Shown: positions 31,214 through 39,311, numbered from the stretch's first letter. The stretch is DNA of 64,000 nt from Botrimarina hoheduenensis (GCF_007859815.1 NZ_SJPH01000001.1:179987-243986); one strand, 5' to 3'. Translations and numbers: made by a program. Notes: generated by a model from the letters alone, not told the origin.

Positions 31214-31504
31214 TGCGGGTCGTTCGCTGTAGCGGCCTCTCTTCGGTGGGCACACCTCGTGTAGTTCGGGCAACTCATTAGGCGCAGCGACTGGACCATC
31301 CGACCCCTGGAAGCCCGTCTGGCTATCTGCAGAGGTCTTGCCCGGGTTCGGACACCGCTGCGACTTCGCGAGACCGCCATCTGCGGGCGGGCGATGCACC
31401 CTTTCCTGTAAGAGTCTTGTCAAGCCGAACGGTTTGCATCGGGTTGGTTGCGTAGCGGTAGCTAAGAGCGTTTGACGCTCGTTTTGGGGTCTTCACGCCG
31501 GGGC

Positions 31505-31721
31505 AGGTGAGTTGGGTTGGCGCGCAGACGGGCTGCACATAGAACCGTATGAACGATACCCCTTCGGCCCGAAGGCGGTCCAGGTTTGGTGTCTCAAGCT
31601 GCTTGCTGCCATGGGAACTCAGGTCGCCCCAGCCAAGATCGTCGGTGATCACCACCAGCACGTTCGGCGGTGTTCCGGCGCCGCACGTAAGTTGAGCGAA
31701 GGCTCGGCGAGCACGCCCCAC
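31505..31721 (-). pseudogene. Sulfatase N-terminal fragment
   Basis: The segment PPNVLVVITDDLGWGDLSSH followed by LETPNLDRLRAEGVSF and VCAPT is the classic N-terminus of a formylglycine sulfatase, with the metal-binding DD and the start of the CxPxR signature. Sequence similarity ends right at VCAPTQ, so the signature Arg and the remaining ~400 residues are missing. It has no leader peptide and joins IS4-like sequence directly upstream, so it is a relic. Confidence 0.8.
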
Positions 31722-31830
31722 AGACGTTGAATCAGCGTGACCTCCCCGGTTCCCTTGCCGGCGTAGGGACAGAGGCCCAAGTCCAGCACGGCGCCCGAGC
31801 AGAGTGACGAGATCACGCCCAACCGAGCGA
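31722..31830 (-). pseudogene. IS4-type transposase internal fragment
   Basis: Translation of the minus strand gives LGVISSLCSGAVLDLGLCPY followed by AGKGTGEVTLIQRLW. This resembles the conserved middle of planctomycete IS4 transposases (GavLDlaigpYxGKgTGE). It is only about 35 codons long and fuses directly to the sulfatase fragment. Family assignment is from pattern memory. Confidence 0.5.
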
Positions 31831-31899
31831 TCGGGAAGCCAGCGCCCGGCTTCGACTGACTGGTCTGTTGGTACTCGGCTTGATTGGCGGGTGTGTCGG

Positions 31900-32093
31900 G
31901 GGCACGCTCACGCTCCCTACGCGAGCGGCTCTATCACGAGCTGCTCGACGCCGTCGCGACGCACCGGGTCGCCAACCGACCCGACCGCTTCGAGCCGCGA
32001 CGCAAGAAGAAACGCAAGGCCCCCTATGACCTCCTCATGAAGTCCCGCGCCGCGACCAAACTCGACATCCTCAAAGGGGTTAGCAAGAACTAA
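31900..32093 (+). pseudogene. IS4-type transposase C-terminal fragment
   Basis: The last frame reads LYHELLDAVATHRVANRPDR followed by FEPRRKKKRKAPYDLLMKSR and ends at a TAA. This matches the typical C-terminus of IS4-family transposases (HRVGxRPxRxEPRxxKRRPKxxxLL). It is on the opposite strand from the internal IS4-like fragment next to it, so the element was broken and rearranged. Confidence 0.65.
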
Positions 32094-32745
32094 GTGCCAT
32101 TCGGTGGACCAGCTTCAGCGAGTTCAGTTTGCAGCTAAGTCGCTGAGGTGTCCTGCCGACGGCGACACCGCCGCAGGTTCGCGAGCGGTCGTCGGTGCCT
32201 CGTCGGTACGGCTAGCTTTGCGTCAATGACTCTTTTTTTGGACGAGCTTTTGGAGCCTCACTAATAACGGCAAAAAAACTGCACACCTGGCAAGCGGCTT
32301 AGAAGGCGGTCGGGCGCAGCATCGACCCCACCCCCCCGTCAGGCTCGCCCGTGGGGGCCGTCGTGACTCCACCAGCGGGCGAGCTGCGGCTCCACTTCCG
32401 CGAGCGTGGCGCGGAGCTGTAAGTCTTCAGCGCTGTGAATCTCTATCGGCTCCGCCGCAGCCACCGGGCCTGAACCCGAACTCTCTTCAATGGTCGAAAC
32501 GATCATCAGGCCCAGCTCGCTTTCCTGTGAGTACTGATTGAGCGCACCATCCCCAACGTGGGTTCAATCCTTTAAGCGCGCAGTTTCCCTAAGAGAAAAA
32601 AAAGAAGAAGCTTAGGAATGTGGGCCGAGCTGGGGTTTGCCCCGCCGGGGCTGGTGAGGCCACCGGCGAGCTTTTCACAGTTCTTACATACCGGGGTTCG
32701 CTGTTTCCGCTGCGTGCTTTCGGTCCACGTTGGACACCCGGAGGC
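32094..32745. other. About 650 bp without a recognisable gene
   Basis: I see no coding sequence with recognisable protein character on either strand. It contains several short A/T runs, a purine-rich stretch near 32590-32612 and a GCCCCGCCGGGGC palindrome near 32640. It ends at the promoter of the candidate RNA. Confidence 0.4.
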
Positions 32746-32775
32746 TTGCCCGCGACTGCGGGTAGCGCTTATAAT
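32746..32775 (+). promoter_or_regulatory. Sigma-70-like promoter of the orphan RNA
   Basis: TTGCCC (32746-32751) and a perfect TATAAT (32770-32775) are separated by 18 bases. No gene follows, only the terminator at 32859-32895, so transcription would start near 32782 and yield a short RNA. Confidence 0.55.
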
Positions 32776-32781
32776 TTCCGG

Positions 32782-32895
32782 GTCACACGACAGCTAAGCC
32801 CCTTTGGGGATCCCGCATACGCTGCGTCGATGCTCGCCCAGCTCGGCGTTCTCTCTTGCCCCCGAAGCGTTTGGTCGCGCTTCGGGGGTTTTTTT
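32782..32895 (+). ncRNA. Candidate small structured RNA (about 114 nt)
   Basis: This interval lies between a consensus-like promoter and a strong intrinsic terminator, and has no open reading frame with a ribosome site. It can form several short stems, for example CCCC/GGGG around 32798-32808 and GCAT...ATGC downstream, before the terminator hairpin. It does not show the GGAAGGAAGCAGCC loop of SRP RNA or any riboswitch core that I can recognise. It converges on the topoisomerase-like gene, whose stop is 22 bases beyond the U-tract. Its existence as an RNA is a prediction. Confidence 0.45.
32859..32895 (+). terminator. Strong intrinsic terminator
   Basis: The arms CCCCCGAAGCG (32859-32869) and CGCTTCGGGGG (32878-32888) form an 11-bp perfect stem with an 8-base loop, followed by seven T residues. 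The orientation is plus strand, although no plus-strand protein gene ends here. Confidence 0.9.
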
Positions 32896-32917
32896 GTTGA
32901 CCGTGGTTCACAAAATC

Positions 32918-33805
32918 TCAGCCTGGCAAACTCTCGCGCATTCGGTTGAGAGTCTCGCGCTCGGCTTTCTCGTTCCGTTTGTGTTGCTCTAGCGCGTGGC
33001 TGTCGATGTGTTGCTCGATACAGTCTCGGCATAAGTCGCGAAGCCTGTCGGGCTCGATAGCCTCCAGCTCGACGCAAGGCCCCCGGAAGTTTTTGGCGCG
33101 GGAGTCGGTACGCTTCGGCGGCGCGCCGGGTAGGCTCCAATCGGACACCTGTTTCTCCGTGACCGCGACCCGCACGAAACGGAACTCTCCCGATCCGTAC
33201 CGTCGAACACTTTCTAGCGCGCTGCGGTCGATGTCGTTGCCGCTCGGATCGCGGTCCCCGAAGTAGTAGCACGTCGCCGGCTTGTTTTGTTCCCGAAGCG
33301 TTCGCGCTACTTCGTAGAGAAACGTCCGCGATCCGTAGCCCTTGAAAGGCCGCAATGGAACTCCCCATTCGTAAGTGATCGCACAGAGCACGCCCGCAGC
33401 CGATTCGCTCTCGCACCAGATTTCCACGTACTCCGGCTGATCCTGCCAGAGATTGCGGCGGTACAGCCGCTGGGTTTGCTCTAGGAATTCGCCCAGTCCA
33501 CTGTAGCTGGCTCTCTGTCGAACCATGCGTGAAGAATCGACGATCCACGACCAAGGCAGGTCGCCACTCTCGCGCAACTGGCCCGTCAAGCGGCCGACGG
33601 CCTTGTAGCCCGCCTCGGTCTTCTGAATGTGCTTCCGCACCACCAATCGGTAGAACAGCTGGCGCAGCGTCAACGGCTGATAAGTTGCCGCTACGTTGAC
33701 GATCCGCTGCCTGAGAAGGCTAACTTCCGCCTTCGTTCGGCGTTTTGTGAACCGTGGTCCACAAGATTCCGCGCGTTGTTTCAACCGGCCTTCGGTAGAA
33801 TCCAT
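32918..33805 (-). CDS. Spo11/Topo VI-A-like TOPRIM protein (Topo mini-A type)
   Basis: This encodes 295 residues. An N-terminal winged-helix-like domain carries QPLTLRQLFYRLV (43-55), which aligns in pattern with the 5Y-CAP motif of Topo VI subunit A, so Tyr52 would be the DNA-cleaving tyrosine. A TOPRIM domain follows, with WCESES (130-135) giving the acidic Glu and YFGDRDPSG (181-189) giving the DxD metal site. The C-terminal part (LEAIEPDRLRDLCRD) is typical of the bacterial mobile-element relatives. The ATG is fixed by a GGAG about seven bases upstream; the longer open frame upstream is low complexity. Known mini-A proteins lack a partner B subunit, and none is seen here. It lies with an excisionase-like gene, so it probably belongs to an integrative element or phage. 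Confidence 0.75.
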   Translation of the reverse strand: MDSTEGRLKQRAESCGPRFTKRRTKAEVSLLRQRIVNVAATYQPLTLRQLFYRLVVRKHIQKTEAGYKAVGRLTGQLRESGDLPWSWIVDSSRMVRQRASYSGLGEFLEQTQRLYRRNLWQDQPEYVEIWCESESAAGVLCAITYEWGVPLRPFKGYGSRTFLYEVARTLREQNKPATCYYFGDRDPSGNDIDRSALESVRRYGSGEFRFVRVAVTEKQVSDWSLPGAPPKRTDSRAKNFRGPCVELEAIEPDRLRDLCRDCIEQHIDSHALEQHKRNEKAERETLNRMRESLPG

Positions 33806-33822
33806 GCCGTTCTCCAAGCTAT

Positions 33823-33866
33823 AGCCGGGCCGCCCTGCCTCCACAGCGGGCGGCCCGGCTTGTTTT
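33823..33866 (+). terminator. Strong GC-rich hairpin between the xis-like and topoisomerase-like genes
   Basis: AGCCGGGCCGCCC (33823-33835) and GGGCGGCCCGGCT (33848-33860) form a 13-bp perfect stem followed on the plus strand by TGTTTT. In the minus-strand transcript the same hairpin would lie in the leader of the topoisomerase-like gene, just upstream of its GGAG. It could be a plus-strand terminator for an antisense RNA or an attenuator. Confidence 0.55.
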
Positions 33867-33878
33867 CCGGTTGCCCCC

Positions 33879-34097
33879 TCAGATAGCGGCCGCGCGCTCG
33901 ATGAACTCGATTGCGTCCCGCCCACGGATGAACTTGCAACGCCCAGCGCGGAGCATTGGCAACTCGACACCAGCCGCCTTTGCTCGGCGAAAGAAACTGG
34001 GGCCTAGCCTCGTTACCCGCTTGAATTCGGGCAAAGAATAAAGGGCCTGGGGATCGACCATCGACGGCTCAGAACGCCGCTTGGTTTGCGCAGACAT
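33879..34097 (-). CDS. Excisionase/AlpA-like DNA-binding protein
   Basis: This encodes a 72-residue protein. The core YSLPEFKRVTRLGPSFFRRA (about residues 20-39), followed by KAAGVELPMLRAGRCKFIRG and RDAIEFIERA, has the winged-helix layout of AlpA/Xis or MerR-like helix-turn-helix proteins, in which the final R-x-R-D-x-x-E/F segment is the wing. Such proteins bend DNA during phage or island excision or act as small repressors. It is upstream of the topoisomerase-like gene on the same strand and downstream of an operator-like repeat cluster at 34386-34420. No integrase is present nearby. Confidence 0.65.
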   Translation of the reverse strand: MSAQTKRRSEPSMVDPQALYSLPEFKRVTRLGPSFFRRAKAAGVELPMLRAGRCKFIRGRDAIEFIERAAAI

Positions 34098-34497
34098 TGG
34101 GACCTCGCTGTGCTGGGGCGAGACGTAAGGGCATGGCCGATCCGCCTCACCGTATGAATACGGCTTGGGGTCGGCAGCCTCTTACCCAATGGCTGCGTCA
34201 CGCGCGATGGGGGCCTATGGTGGGGCTTCGTCTCCCGATACGTCGGGTCGCTGTGACACTTCGACAACTAACGGCTAACGGCGCAACCTGGGTCCTCGTC
34301 GCGCTCGCTTCTGCTATCCGCTGTGGCAAAGTTATACACGCTTTGCCGCTGCTTGGTAGTCATGCAACTAAAAAAGTTCTGCGGGGTGTTACCTCAAGTG
34401 TTACCTAACGTGGTAACACTGCGCCAACGCAGCGCCAACACAATAGCGTTTCTCTCGGCGTTTCCGGTGTTGTGGTGTTGTTGGCATGCGTGCTGTG
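34098..34497. other. 400 bp without a gene, leading to a possible attachment site
   Basis: I see no gene on either strand. The right half contains the GTGTTACC repeat cluster and, just past it, the 3' tRNA fragment. This could be the regulatory and attachment region of an integrative element. Confidence 0.4.
34386..34420. promoter_or_regulatory. Operator-like cluster of three GTGTTACC half-sites
   Basis: GTGTTACC occurs at 34386-34393 and AGTGTTACC at 34397-34405. The exact inverse GGTAACACT follows at 34412-34420, giving a 9-bp perfect inverted repeat with a 6-base spacer. The direct pair has an 11-12 base period, about one helical turn. Candidate binders are the excisionase-like protein or a recombinase. 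Confidence 0.6.
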
Positions 34498-34543
34498 CGA
34501 CTCATAATCCCTTGGTCGGGGGTTCGAGTCCCTCCCGGGCTAC
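34498..34543 (+). other. 3' fragment of a CAT-anticodon tRNA, possible att site
   Basis: The sequence includes the anticodon loop CTCATAA, a complete T-arm (GGGGG-TTCGAGT-CCCTC) and an acceptor-like CCGGGCT plus A. The matching 5' acceptor strand AGCCCGG and D-arm are absent upstream, and the anticodon stem does not pair, so this is not a whole tRNA gene. Integrases commonly recombine at the 3' half of tRNA genes, leaving such a fragment at one end of the insert. Confidence 0.65.
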
Positions 34544-34600
34544 TTTCGATTGCGGATAGTGACCTGCCCCCAGTGATGGAACCAGTTAACAGGTTATAGC

Positions 34601-34647
34601 AGCCACTTCACTTCGTTCCGGCTACGCCTACACGAAGTGAAGTGGCT
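34601..34647. other. 15-bp perfect hairpin at the 3' end of the IS orfB
   Basis: AGCCACTTCACTTCG (34601-34615) and CGAAGTGAAGTGGCT (34633-34647) are perfectly complementary with a 17-base loop. The orfB stop codon (34628-34630) lies in the loop, so the last codons of orfB form one arm. There is no U-tract. Confidence 0.85.
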
Positions 34648-35482
34648 GGATCGCCTCGGGTGCCGGGGGTCGGTAGCCCAGTGAGCTGTGCGGTCGGAGC
34701 GTGTTGTAGTGCCGTCGCCATCGCTCGATGAGGACCTTGGCCTCCAGCAGGGTGTCGAACCGCTCGCGGGCCAGCAGCTCGTCACGTAGCTTGCCGTTGA
34801 AGCTCTCGATGTAGCCGTTCTCCCACGGAGAACCCGGCTGGATGAACAGCGTCTTCACGCCAACCTTCCCGAGCCATTCTCGGACAGCTATCGCCGTAAA
34901 CTCCGAGCCATTGTCACTCCGGAGGTACTTCGGCACGCCACGCCGGACGAACAGGTCGCTCAGGCGTTCCAGCACGTCGCCGTGCTTGAGGCTGCGTGCT
35001 ACGTCGATCGCCAGACACTCGCGAGTGTGCTCATCGATCAAGGTGAGCATCCGGACTGAACGGCCGTCGGCCGTCCGATCCATCACGAAGTCGTAGCTCC
35101 AGACGTGGTCCCTGTGCTGCGGCCGGAGCCGAACGCACGAACCGTCCGCCAACCACAGACGCTTTCGCTTCGGCTGCTTCCAGGGGACCTATAGCCCCTC
35201 GCGACGCCACAGCCGTTCGACCCGCTTGTGGTTCACTCGCCAGCCGTCGGCTCGCAGCAACGCCGTGATCCGGCGGTAGCCGTATCGGCCATAGTCGCTG
35301 GCCAACTGCGTCATCTCACGAACGAGTCGCGGCTCGTCGCTCGGCACGTGCTTCACGCGATGCAGCGTGCTTCTGGATTGGCCGATCACTCGACAGGCCC
35401 GACGTTCCGACACCTGGCAGCGGCCCAACGCATCGCGTGCGTGTTCGACTGCTCGACGCCGTTTCGTCGGGCTCAGAAGTTT
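34628..35482 (-). pseudogene. IS3 OrfB transposase, interrupted by an amber codon
   Basis: The frame begins near LLSPTKRRRAVEHARDALG, in the -1 frame relative to the end of orfA. The HTH_21 region (VSERRACRVIGQSRSTLHRV) and the rve integrase core are complete: Asp in WSYDFVMDRTADG, Asp in LRSDNGSEFTA and Glu in ENGYIESFNGKLRDE form the DDE triad. Between HTH_21 and the core, RRVERLWRREGL-type sequence is followed by TAG at 35189-35191 and then VPWKQPKRKRLWLADGS. Relatives have Lys at that position, so AAG became TAG. The transposase is probably inactive unless the amber codon is read through. Confidence 0.8.
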
Positions 35483-35754
35483 CCCGACGCGGCTTCCTTC
35501 AAGATCGCCTTGTCCAGCTCGGCGTCCGCCGGCAGCCGCTTCAGCCGGGAGTTCTCCTTCTCAAGCTCTTTCAGACGTTTCGCCTGATCGACTTTCATCC
35601 CCCCGTACTCTTTCCGCCAACGGCAGTACATCTGGTAGGTCACACCAATCTGCTTCGCGGCCTGCTCCTGAGTGCTCCCCTGCGAAAGATGAACCTCCGC
35701 TTCGCGGAGCTTACCGATGATCTCTTCAGCCGTGTGCTTCTTGCCTCTAGGCAT
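35473..35754 (-). CDS. IS3 OrfA, helix-turn-helix transposase subunit
   Basis: This encodes 93 residues. The N-terminus GKKHTAEEIIGKLREAEVHL with QEQAAKQIGVTYQMYCRWRK is the HTH_Tnp_1 domain that binds the IS ends. A leucine-zipper-like helix follows (LKELEKENSRLKRL), then the typical end LDKAILKEAASGNF. It overlaps the start of orfB in another frame, where -1 frameshifting would make the fused OrfAB transposase; no obvious A-rich slippery run is seen at the join. The gene looks intact. Confidence 0.9.
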   Translation of the reverse strand: MPRGKKHTAEEIIGKLREAEVHLSQGSTQEQAAKQIGVTYQMYCRWRKEYGGMKVDQAKRLKELEKENSRLKRLPADAELDKAILKEAASGNF

Positions 35755-35864
35755 CTCAAGCCTCCTTCAAGTGGCGTCCAATCGCCTGATCTTCGATCAG
35801 AACCTGGACTCGTTTGAAGGGGGCAGGCCAGGTGCAAATCGACGTAAGTCGTTGCCCGGCAAAG

Positions 35865-35949
35865 CGGTCGGGGTGGGATTCGAACCCACGGATGGTTTCC
35901 CATCGCCGGTTTTCAAGACCGGTGCATTCGACCACTCTGCCACCCGACC
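35865..35949 (-). tRNA. tRNA-Ser (UGA)
   Basis: Read on the minus strand it folds into a class II tRNA. The acceptor pair is GGTCGGG/CCCGACC, the anticodon stem is CCGGT/ACCGG with loop CTTGAAA giving anticodon TGA, the long variable arm is CGATGGGAAACCATCCG, and the T-arm is GTGGGTTCGAATCCCAC. The discriminator base is G. It is 35 bases outside the IS3 element. Confidence 0.95.
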
Positions 35950-36032
35950 GGCAAACTAACTACCTGAGGGGCACGCCGGACCCCTGCGCGAGCGCTGCTG
36001 CGTGTGCGTTACGCAACGACACCGCTTAAAGC

Positions 36033-36218
36033 TCAGCGCTCTTCGAGCTGCCAGCGTGTGATCAGTTCTTCGGCACCGGGGGTCATCAGCCGCAGCTTGC
36101 GGGCCATCTCGGTCTTCTCGCTCGGCGTGGCCTTGGACAGCTTGGCTTTCATCGCGGTGAGATTTTCCTTGCGCTTGCGACGACGACGGATCTCGCGTTG
36201 ACGTTCGGTGCCGGCCAT
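36033..36218 (-). CDS. Small basic conserved planctomycete protein
   Basis: This encodes a 61-residue, highly basic protein: MAGTERQREIRRRRKRKENL, then TAMKAKLSKATPSEKTEMAR and KLRLMTPGAEELITRWQLEE. It resembles short planctomycete proteins annotated as DUF6800; I am recalling that label without a search. The Arg/Lys-rich N-terminal helix suggests contact with RNA or DNA, perhaps the ribosome. It lies alone between tRNA-Ser and clpB, on the same strand as both. Confidence 0.65.
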   Translation of the reverse strand: MAGTERQREIRRRRKRKENLTAMKAKLSKATPSEKTEMARKLRLMTPGAEELITRWQLEER

Positions 36219-36400
36219 AACTACGGGTCTGCGGGGCTGGTGAGAGTGGGGGGAAGTCCTTTGAGAGCCTCACTTTGTAACCGCCAGGCCAGGATCCCAG
36301 CAAGACCCCGCCTGTGGCAACCAGCCGACCGCTACGGCGTGCCCAGCGGACGGGGAGGGCCTGGGGTGGCAGCGGGCCGGGCTAAGGGCCAGCACGCCGG

Positions 36401-39058
36401 TTAGTGTTTGGGGCCCTGTTCGCCCAGCCGAAAGGTAAACGCCTCGTCGGCGTAATCGATCGACACGGTGCTTCCTTCGGCGTGCTGGCCCCGCAGCAGC
36501 TCGGTGGCCAGCGGGTTTTCGAGCCGTTGCTGGATCACCCGCTTGAGCGGACGGGCACCGTAGGCGGGCTCGTATCCCTCGTTAGCGATCGCTTGGCGTG
36601 CGGCTTCGCTCACCACCAGGTTCAGGCCGGCCCGTGCGAGGCGTGTGCCGAGCGATTTGACCTGCAAATCGACAATGCGGCGGACCTCGTCGCGCCGTAG
36701 CGGCTCGAAGACGATTGTCTCGTCGATGCGGTTCAGGAATTCGGGCAAGAAGCTGGCCGCGAGTGCCTCGGTGACCCCGTGGCGCATCTCTTCGACAGAT
36801 CCCCCTTCGGCGGCGATCTGTTGGATCAGCTGCGACCCGACGTTCGAGGTCATGACAATGATCGTGTTCGAGAAATCGACCGTGTGCCCGTGGTTGTCGG
36901 TCAAGCGGCCATCGTCGAGCACTTGGAGCAGCAGATTGAAGACGTCGCGGTGGGCTTTCTCGATCTCGTCGAGCAGCACCACCGCGTAGGGGCGGCGGCG
37001 GACCGCTTCGGTGAGCTTGCCCCCTTCTTCGTAGCCAACGTATCCGGGGGGGGCACCGATGAGGCGGCTCACGGTGTGCTTTTCCATGAACTCGCTCATG
37101 TCGAGGCGGACCATGGCCTGGTCGCTATCGAAGAGCGTCTCGGCGAGCGCTTTGCACAGCTCGGTCTTGCCGACGCCGGTGGGGCCGCAGAACAGGAAGC
37201 TGCCGATCGGGCGCTGGGGGTCTTGCAGGCCGCTGCGGCTGCGGCGGACGGCGTTGGCTACCGCCTCGACCGCGGGCTCTTGGCCGATGACGCGCTGATG
37301 GAGCCGCTCCTCGAGCACGAGCAGCTTGGCGCGCTCAGTTTCCAGCATCCGCGTGACCGGCACGCCAGTCCAGGCGCTGACGACCTCGGCGATCTCGTCG
37401 GGGCCGACTTCTTGGCGGAGCAACCGTCGGCGGGCTTCGTCGGGCTTGGCGGCGGCTTGGCGGGCGTCCGCTTCGGCGACCTCGGCCTCGAGCCGCTTAC
37501 GGCGTGTGTCTAGTTCGTACAATTTCTGATAAGCCGCTTCTTCGACCACCTGACCCGAGGCCTGCGCTTCTTTGAGCGCGTTGGTGTGTCGCCCCAGCTC
37601 GTGCTTGACGGTTTCTAGCTGAGCACGCACGTCTGCCGAGGAACCGACCCCCAACTTCTCAGCTTCCCACTGTTCGTTGAGTGAGGCGAGCGTGCGCCGG
37701 ACCGTCTCCATCTCGGCGTTGATGTCGGCGAGGCGCTGCTTGGCGTGCTCCTCGGTTTCGTCGGCCAGCTGCCGAGCGGCAAGCTCCAGCTGCACCAACC
37801 GGCGCTGCGCCTGATCGATCTCGGCCGGAACGCTTTCGAGCTCCATCGCGAGACGGCTCATCGCTTCATCGACCAGGTCGATCGCCTTGTCGGGCAGCTG
37901 GCGATCCGCGATGTAACGGCTCGAAAGCTCGGCCGCGGCAACGAGCGCCGAGTCTTTCACTTTGACCCCTTTGTGGTGCGCCTCGTAGCGGGGCTTGAGC
38001 CCGCGGAGGATCGCGAGGGTATCTTCGACCGAAGGCTCGCCGACGAACACGGGCTGGAAGCGGCGCTCGAGGGCGGCGTCTTTTTCGATGTGCTTGCGAT
38101 ACTCGTCGAGCGTTGTGGCTCCGATGCAGCGGAGATCGCCGCGCGCCAGGGCGGGTTTGAGCAGGTTCGCGGCGTCGGCGCCTCCCTCGGCCGCCCCGGC
38201 ACCGATCACGGTGTGCAGCTCGTCGATAAACAAGATGACGCTGCCCGCCGCGTCTTCGATCTCTTTGAGAAGTGCCTTAAGACGCTCTTCGAACTCGCCC
38301 CGGAACTTGGTGCCGGCGATCAGCGCGCCCATGTCGAGCGCGACAACGCGTTTGTTCTTGAGGCTCTGTGGAACATCCCCCTCGACGATGCGCAGGGCGA
38401 GCCCCTCAGCGATCGCCGTTTTGCCGACGCCCGGCTCGCCGATGAGCACGGGGTTATTTTTCCTGCGGCGCGAAAGGACCTGCACCACCCGGCGGATCTC
38501 GCTGTCGCGGCCGATCACGGGATCGAGCTTGCCGGCCCGGGCGCGCTCGACGAGGTCGATGCCGTACTTTTCGAGTGCCTGGAACTTGCCCTCGGGAGTT
38601 TGGTCGGTCACGCGCGCGCTGCCCCGTACTTGGCGCAGCGCCTGGAGCACGTCGGCCGCTTCCACGGCGTTCAGCCGGAGCGTTTCTTGGGCTTTGGAAG
38701 GCGACTTCACCAGGGCCAGCAGCAGATGCTCGGTCGAGGTGTAGTCGTCCTTCATGGCGGCTGCTTCGGCCTGGGCCGCCTGGAGCGTCGCCATCAGCGA
38801 AGACGACGGTTGCGGGGCCACTCCCCCCCGAGCGCTGGGCAGATGCTTGAGCTCGGCACCGACGATCTGGATGAGCTGAGCCACGTTCACGCCCATCTTG
38901 TCGAGCACGGGGCGCACAACCCCCTCAGACTCTGCCAGCAGCGCGGCGAGCAGGTGCATCGGCTCCACCTGCGGATTGCCAGCCTCGGTGGCAAGCTCCT
39001 GGGCGTGCTCGACGGCCTCTTGGGCCTTGATCGTGAGTTGGTCGAAACGGAAGGCCAT
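36401..39058 (-). CDS. clpB: ATP-dependent disaggregase ClpB
   Basis: This encodes 885 residues, the normal length for ClpB. It has an N-terminal repeat domain ([20 protein letters not shown]), first AAA+ module with Walker [11 protein letters not shown] (208-217), a coiled-coil M-domain with alternating Leu/Glu/Arg (about 400-530), and a second AAA+ module with Walker [11 protein letters not shown] and the sensor motif GARPLKR near the end. ClpB works with DnaK/DnaJ/GrpE in the cytoplasm to extract proteins from aggregates by threading them through its hexamer. The leader (39059-39140) shows a TATAAC that could be a -10 box, but no CIRCE element, so heat-shock control is not visible. No DnaK-system gene is nearby. 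Confidence 0.97.
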   Translation of the reverse strand: MAFRFDQLTIKAQEAVEHAQELATEAGNPQVEPMHLLAALLAESEGVVRPVLDKMGVNVAQLIQIVGAELKHLPSARGGVAPQPSSSLMATLQAAQAEAAAMKDDYTSTEHLLLALVKSPSKAQETLRLNAVEAADVLQALRQVRGSARVTDQTPEGKFQALEKYGIDLVERARAGKLDPVIGRDSEIRRVVQVLSRRRKNNPVLIGEPGVGKTAIAEGLALRIVEGDVPQSLKNKRVVALDMGALIAGTKFRGEFEERLKALLKEIEDAAGSVILFIDELHTVIGAGAAEGGADAANLLKPALARGDLRCIGATTLDEYRKHIEKDAALERRFQPVFVGEPSVEDTLAILRGLKPRYEAHHKGVKVKDSALVAAAELSSRYIADRQLPDKAIDLVDEAMSRLAMELESVPAEIDQAQRRLVQLELAARQLADETEEHAKQRLADINAEMETVRRTLASLNEQWEAEKLGVGSSADVRAQLETVKHELGRHTNALKEAQASGQVVEEAAYQKLYELDTRRKRLEAEVAEADARQAAAKPDEARRRLLRQEVGPDEIAEVVSAWTGVPVTRMLETERAKLLVLEERLHQRVIGQEPAVEAVANAVRRSRSGLQDPQRPIGSFLFCGPTGVGKTELCKALAETLFDSDQAMVRLDMSEFMEKHTVSRLIGAPPGYVGYEEGGKLTEAVRRRPYAVVLLDEIEKAHRDVFNLLLQVLDDGRLTDNHGHTVDFSNTIIVMTSNVGSQLIQQIAAEGGSVEEMRHGVTEALAASFLPEFLNRIDETIVFEPLRRDEVRRIVDLQVKSLGTRLARAGLNLVVSEAARQAIANEGYEPAYGARPLKRVIQQRLENPLATELLRGQHAEGSTVSIDYADEAFTFRLGEQGPKH

Positions 39059-39311
39059 ATCGTGTAAACTAAAAAAGGAAGGAGCCCGCAGGCGGCGGGG
39101 TCCGACATCAGCTTCTCCTGACTAGTAAGTTATACGGCTAGTTGGGTGGATAGGTGGGCGGTTCAGCTCGCCGCCTTCACGGCTGCTTCTGCGGCTCCTC
39201 TTTTGTAATGCTGGCTGGTCGATCGCGCGAAGTTTCTGCCGCGTGACTCCCCGAGGACCGACCGGCGCTGAGGTTCCGCCCCCTTCTACGCGGTGCGAAG
39301 GAGATGGTGCG

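Larger units (their letters stand above)
34560..35830 (-). mobile_element. IS3-family insertion sequence, 1271 bp
   Basis: The ends are imperfect inverted repeats: TGACCTGCCCCC at 34560, and TGGCCTGCCCCC read inward from 35830. It carries orfA and orfB in the usual -1 relation, with OrfA and integrase-core OrfB resembling the IS407-like group. I see no matching target duplication (left flank GGATAG, right flank GGTGCA), so the insertion may be old or one flank has been rearranged. It sits between the tRNA fragment and tRNA-Ser. Confidence 0.9.

Noticed and set aside
32620-32949. 109-codon plus-strand frame
   Set aside because: It runs through a promoter and a strong terminator and shows no protein-like pattern or ribosome site.
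2295-35191. Genome-wide recoding of TAG
   Set aside because: Two genes have in-frame TAG, but TAG is also the normal terminating codon of intact genes at 41294-41296 and 62398-62401. Local mutation is simpler.
37745-39067. Plus-strand frame of 440 codons opposite clpB
   Set aside because: ClpB on the minus strand is unmistakable, with both AAA+ modules, so the plus frame is a shadow.
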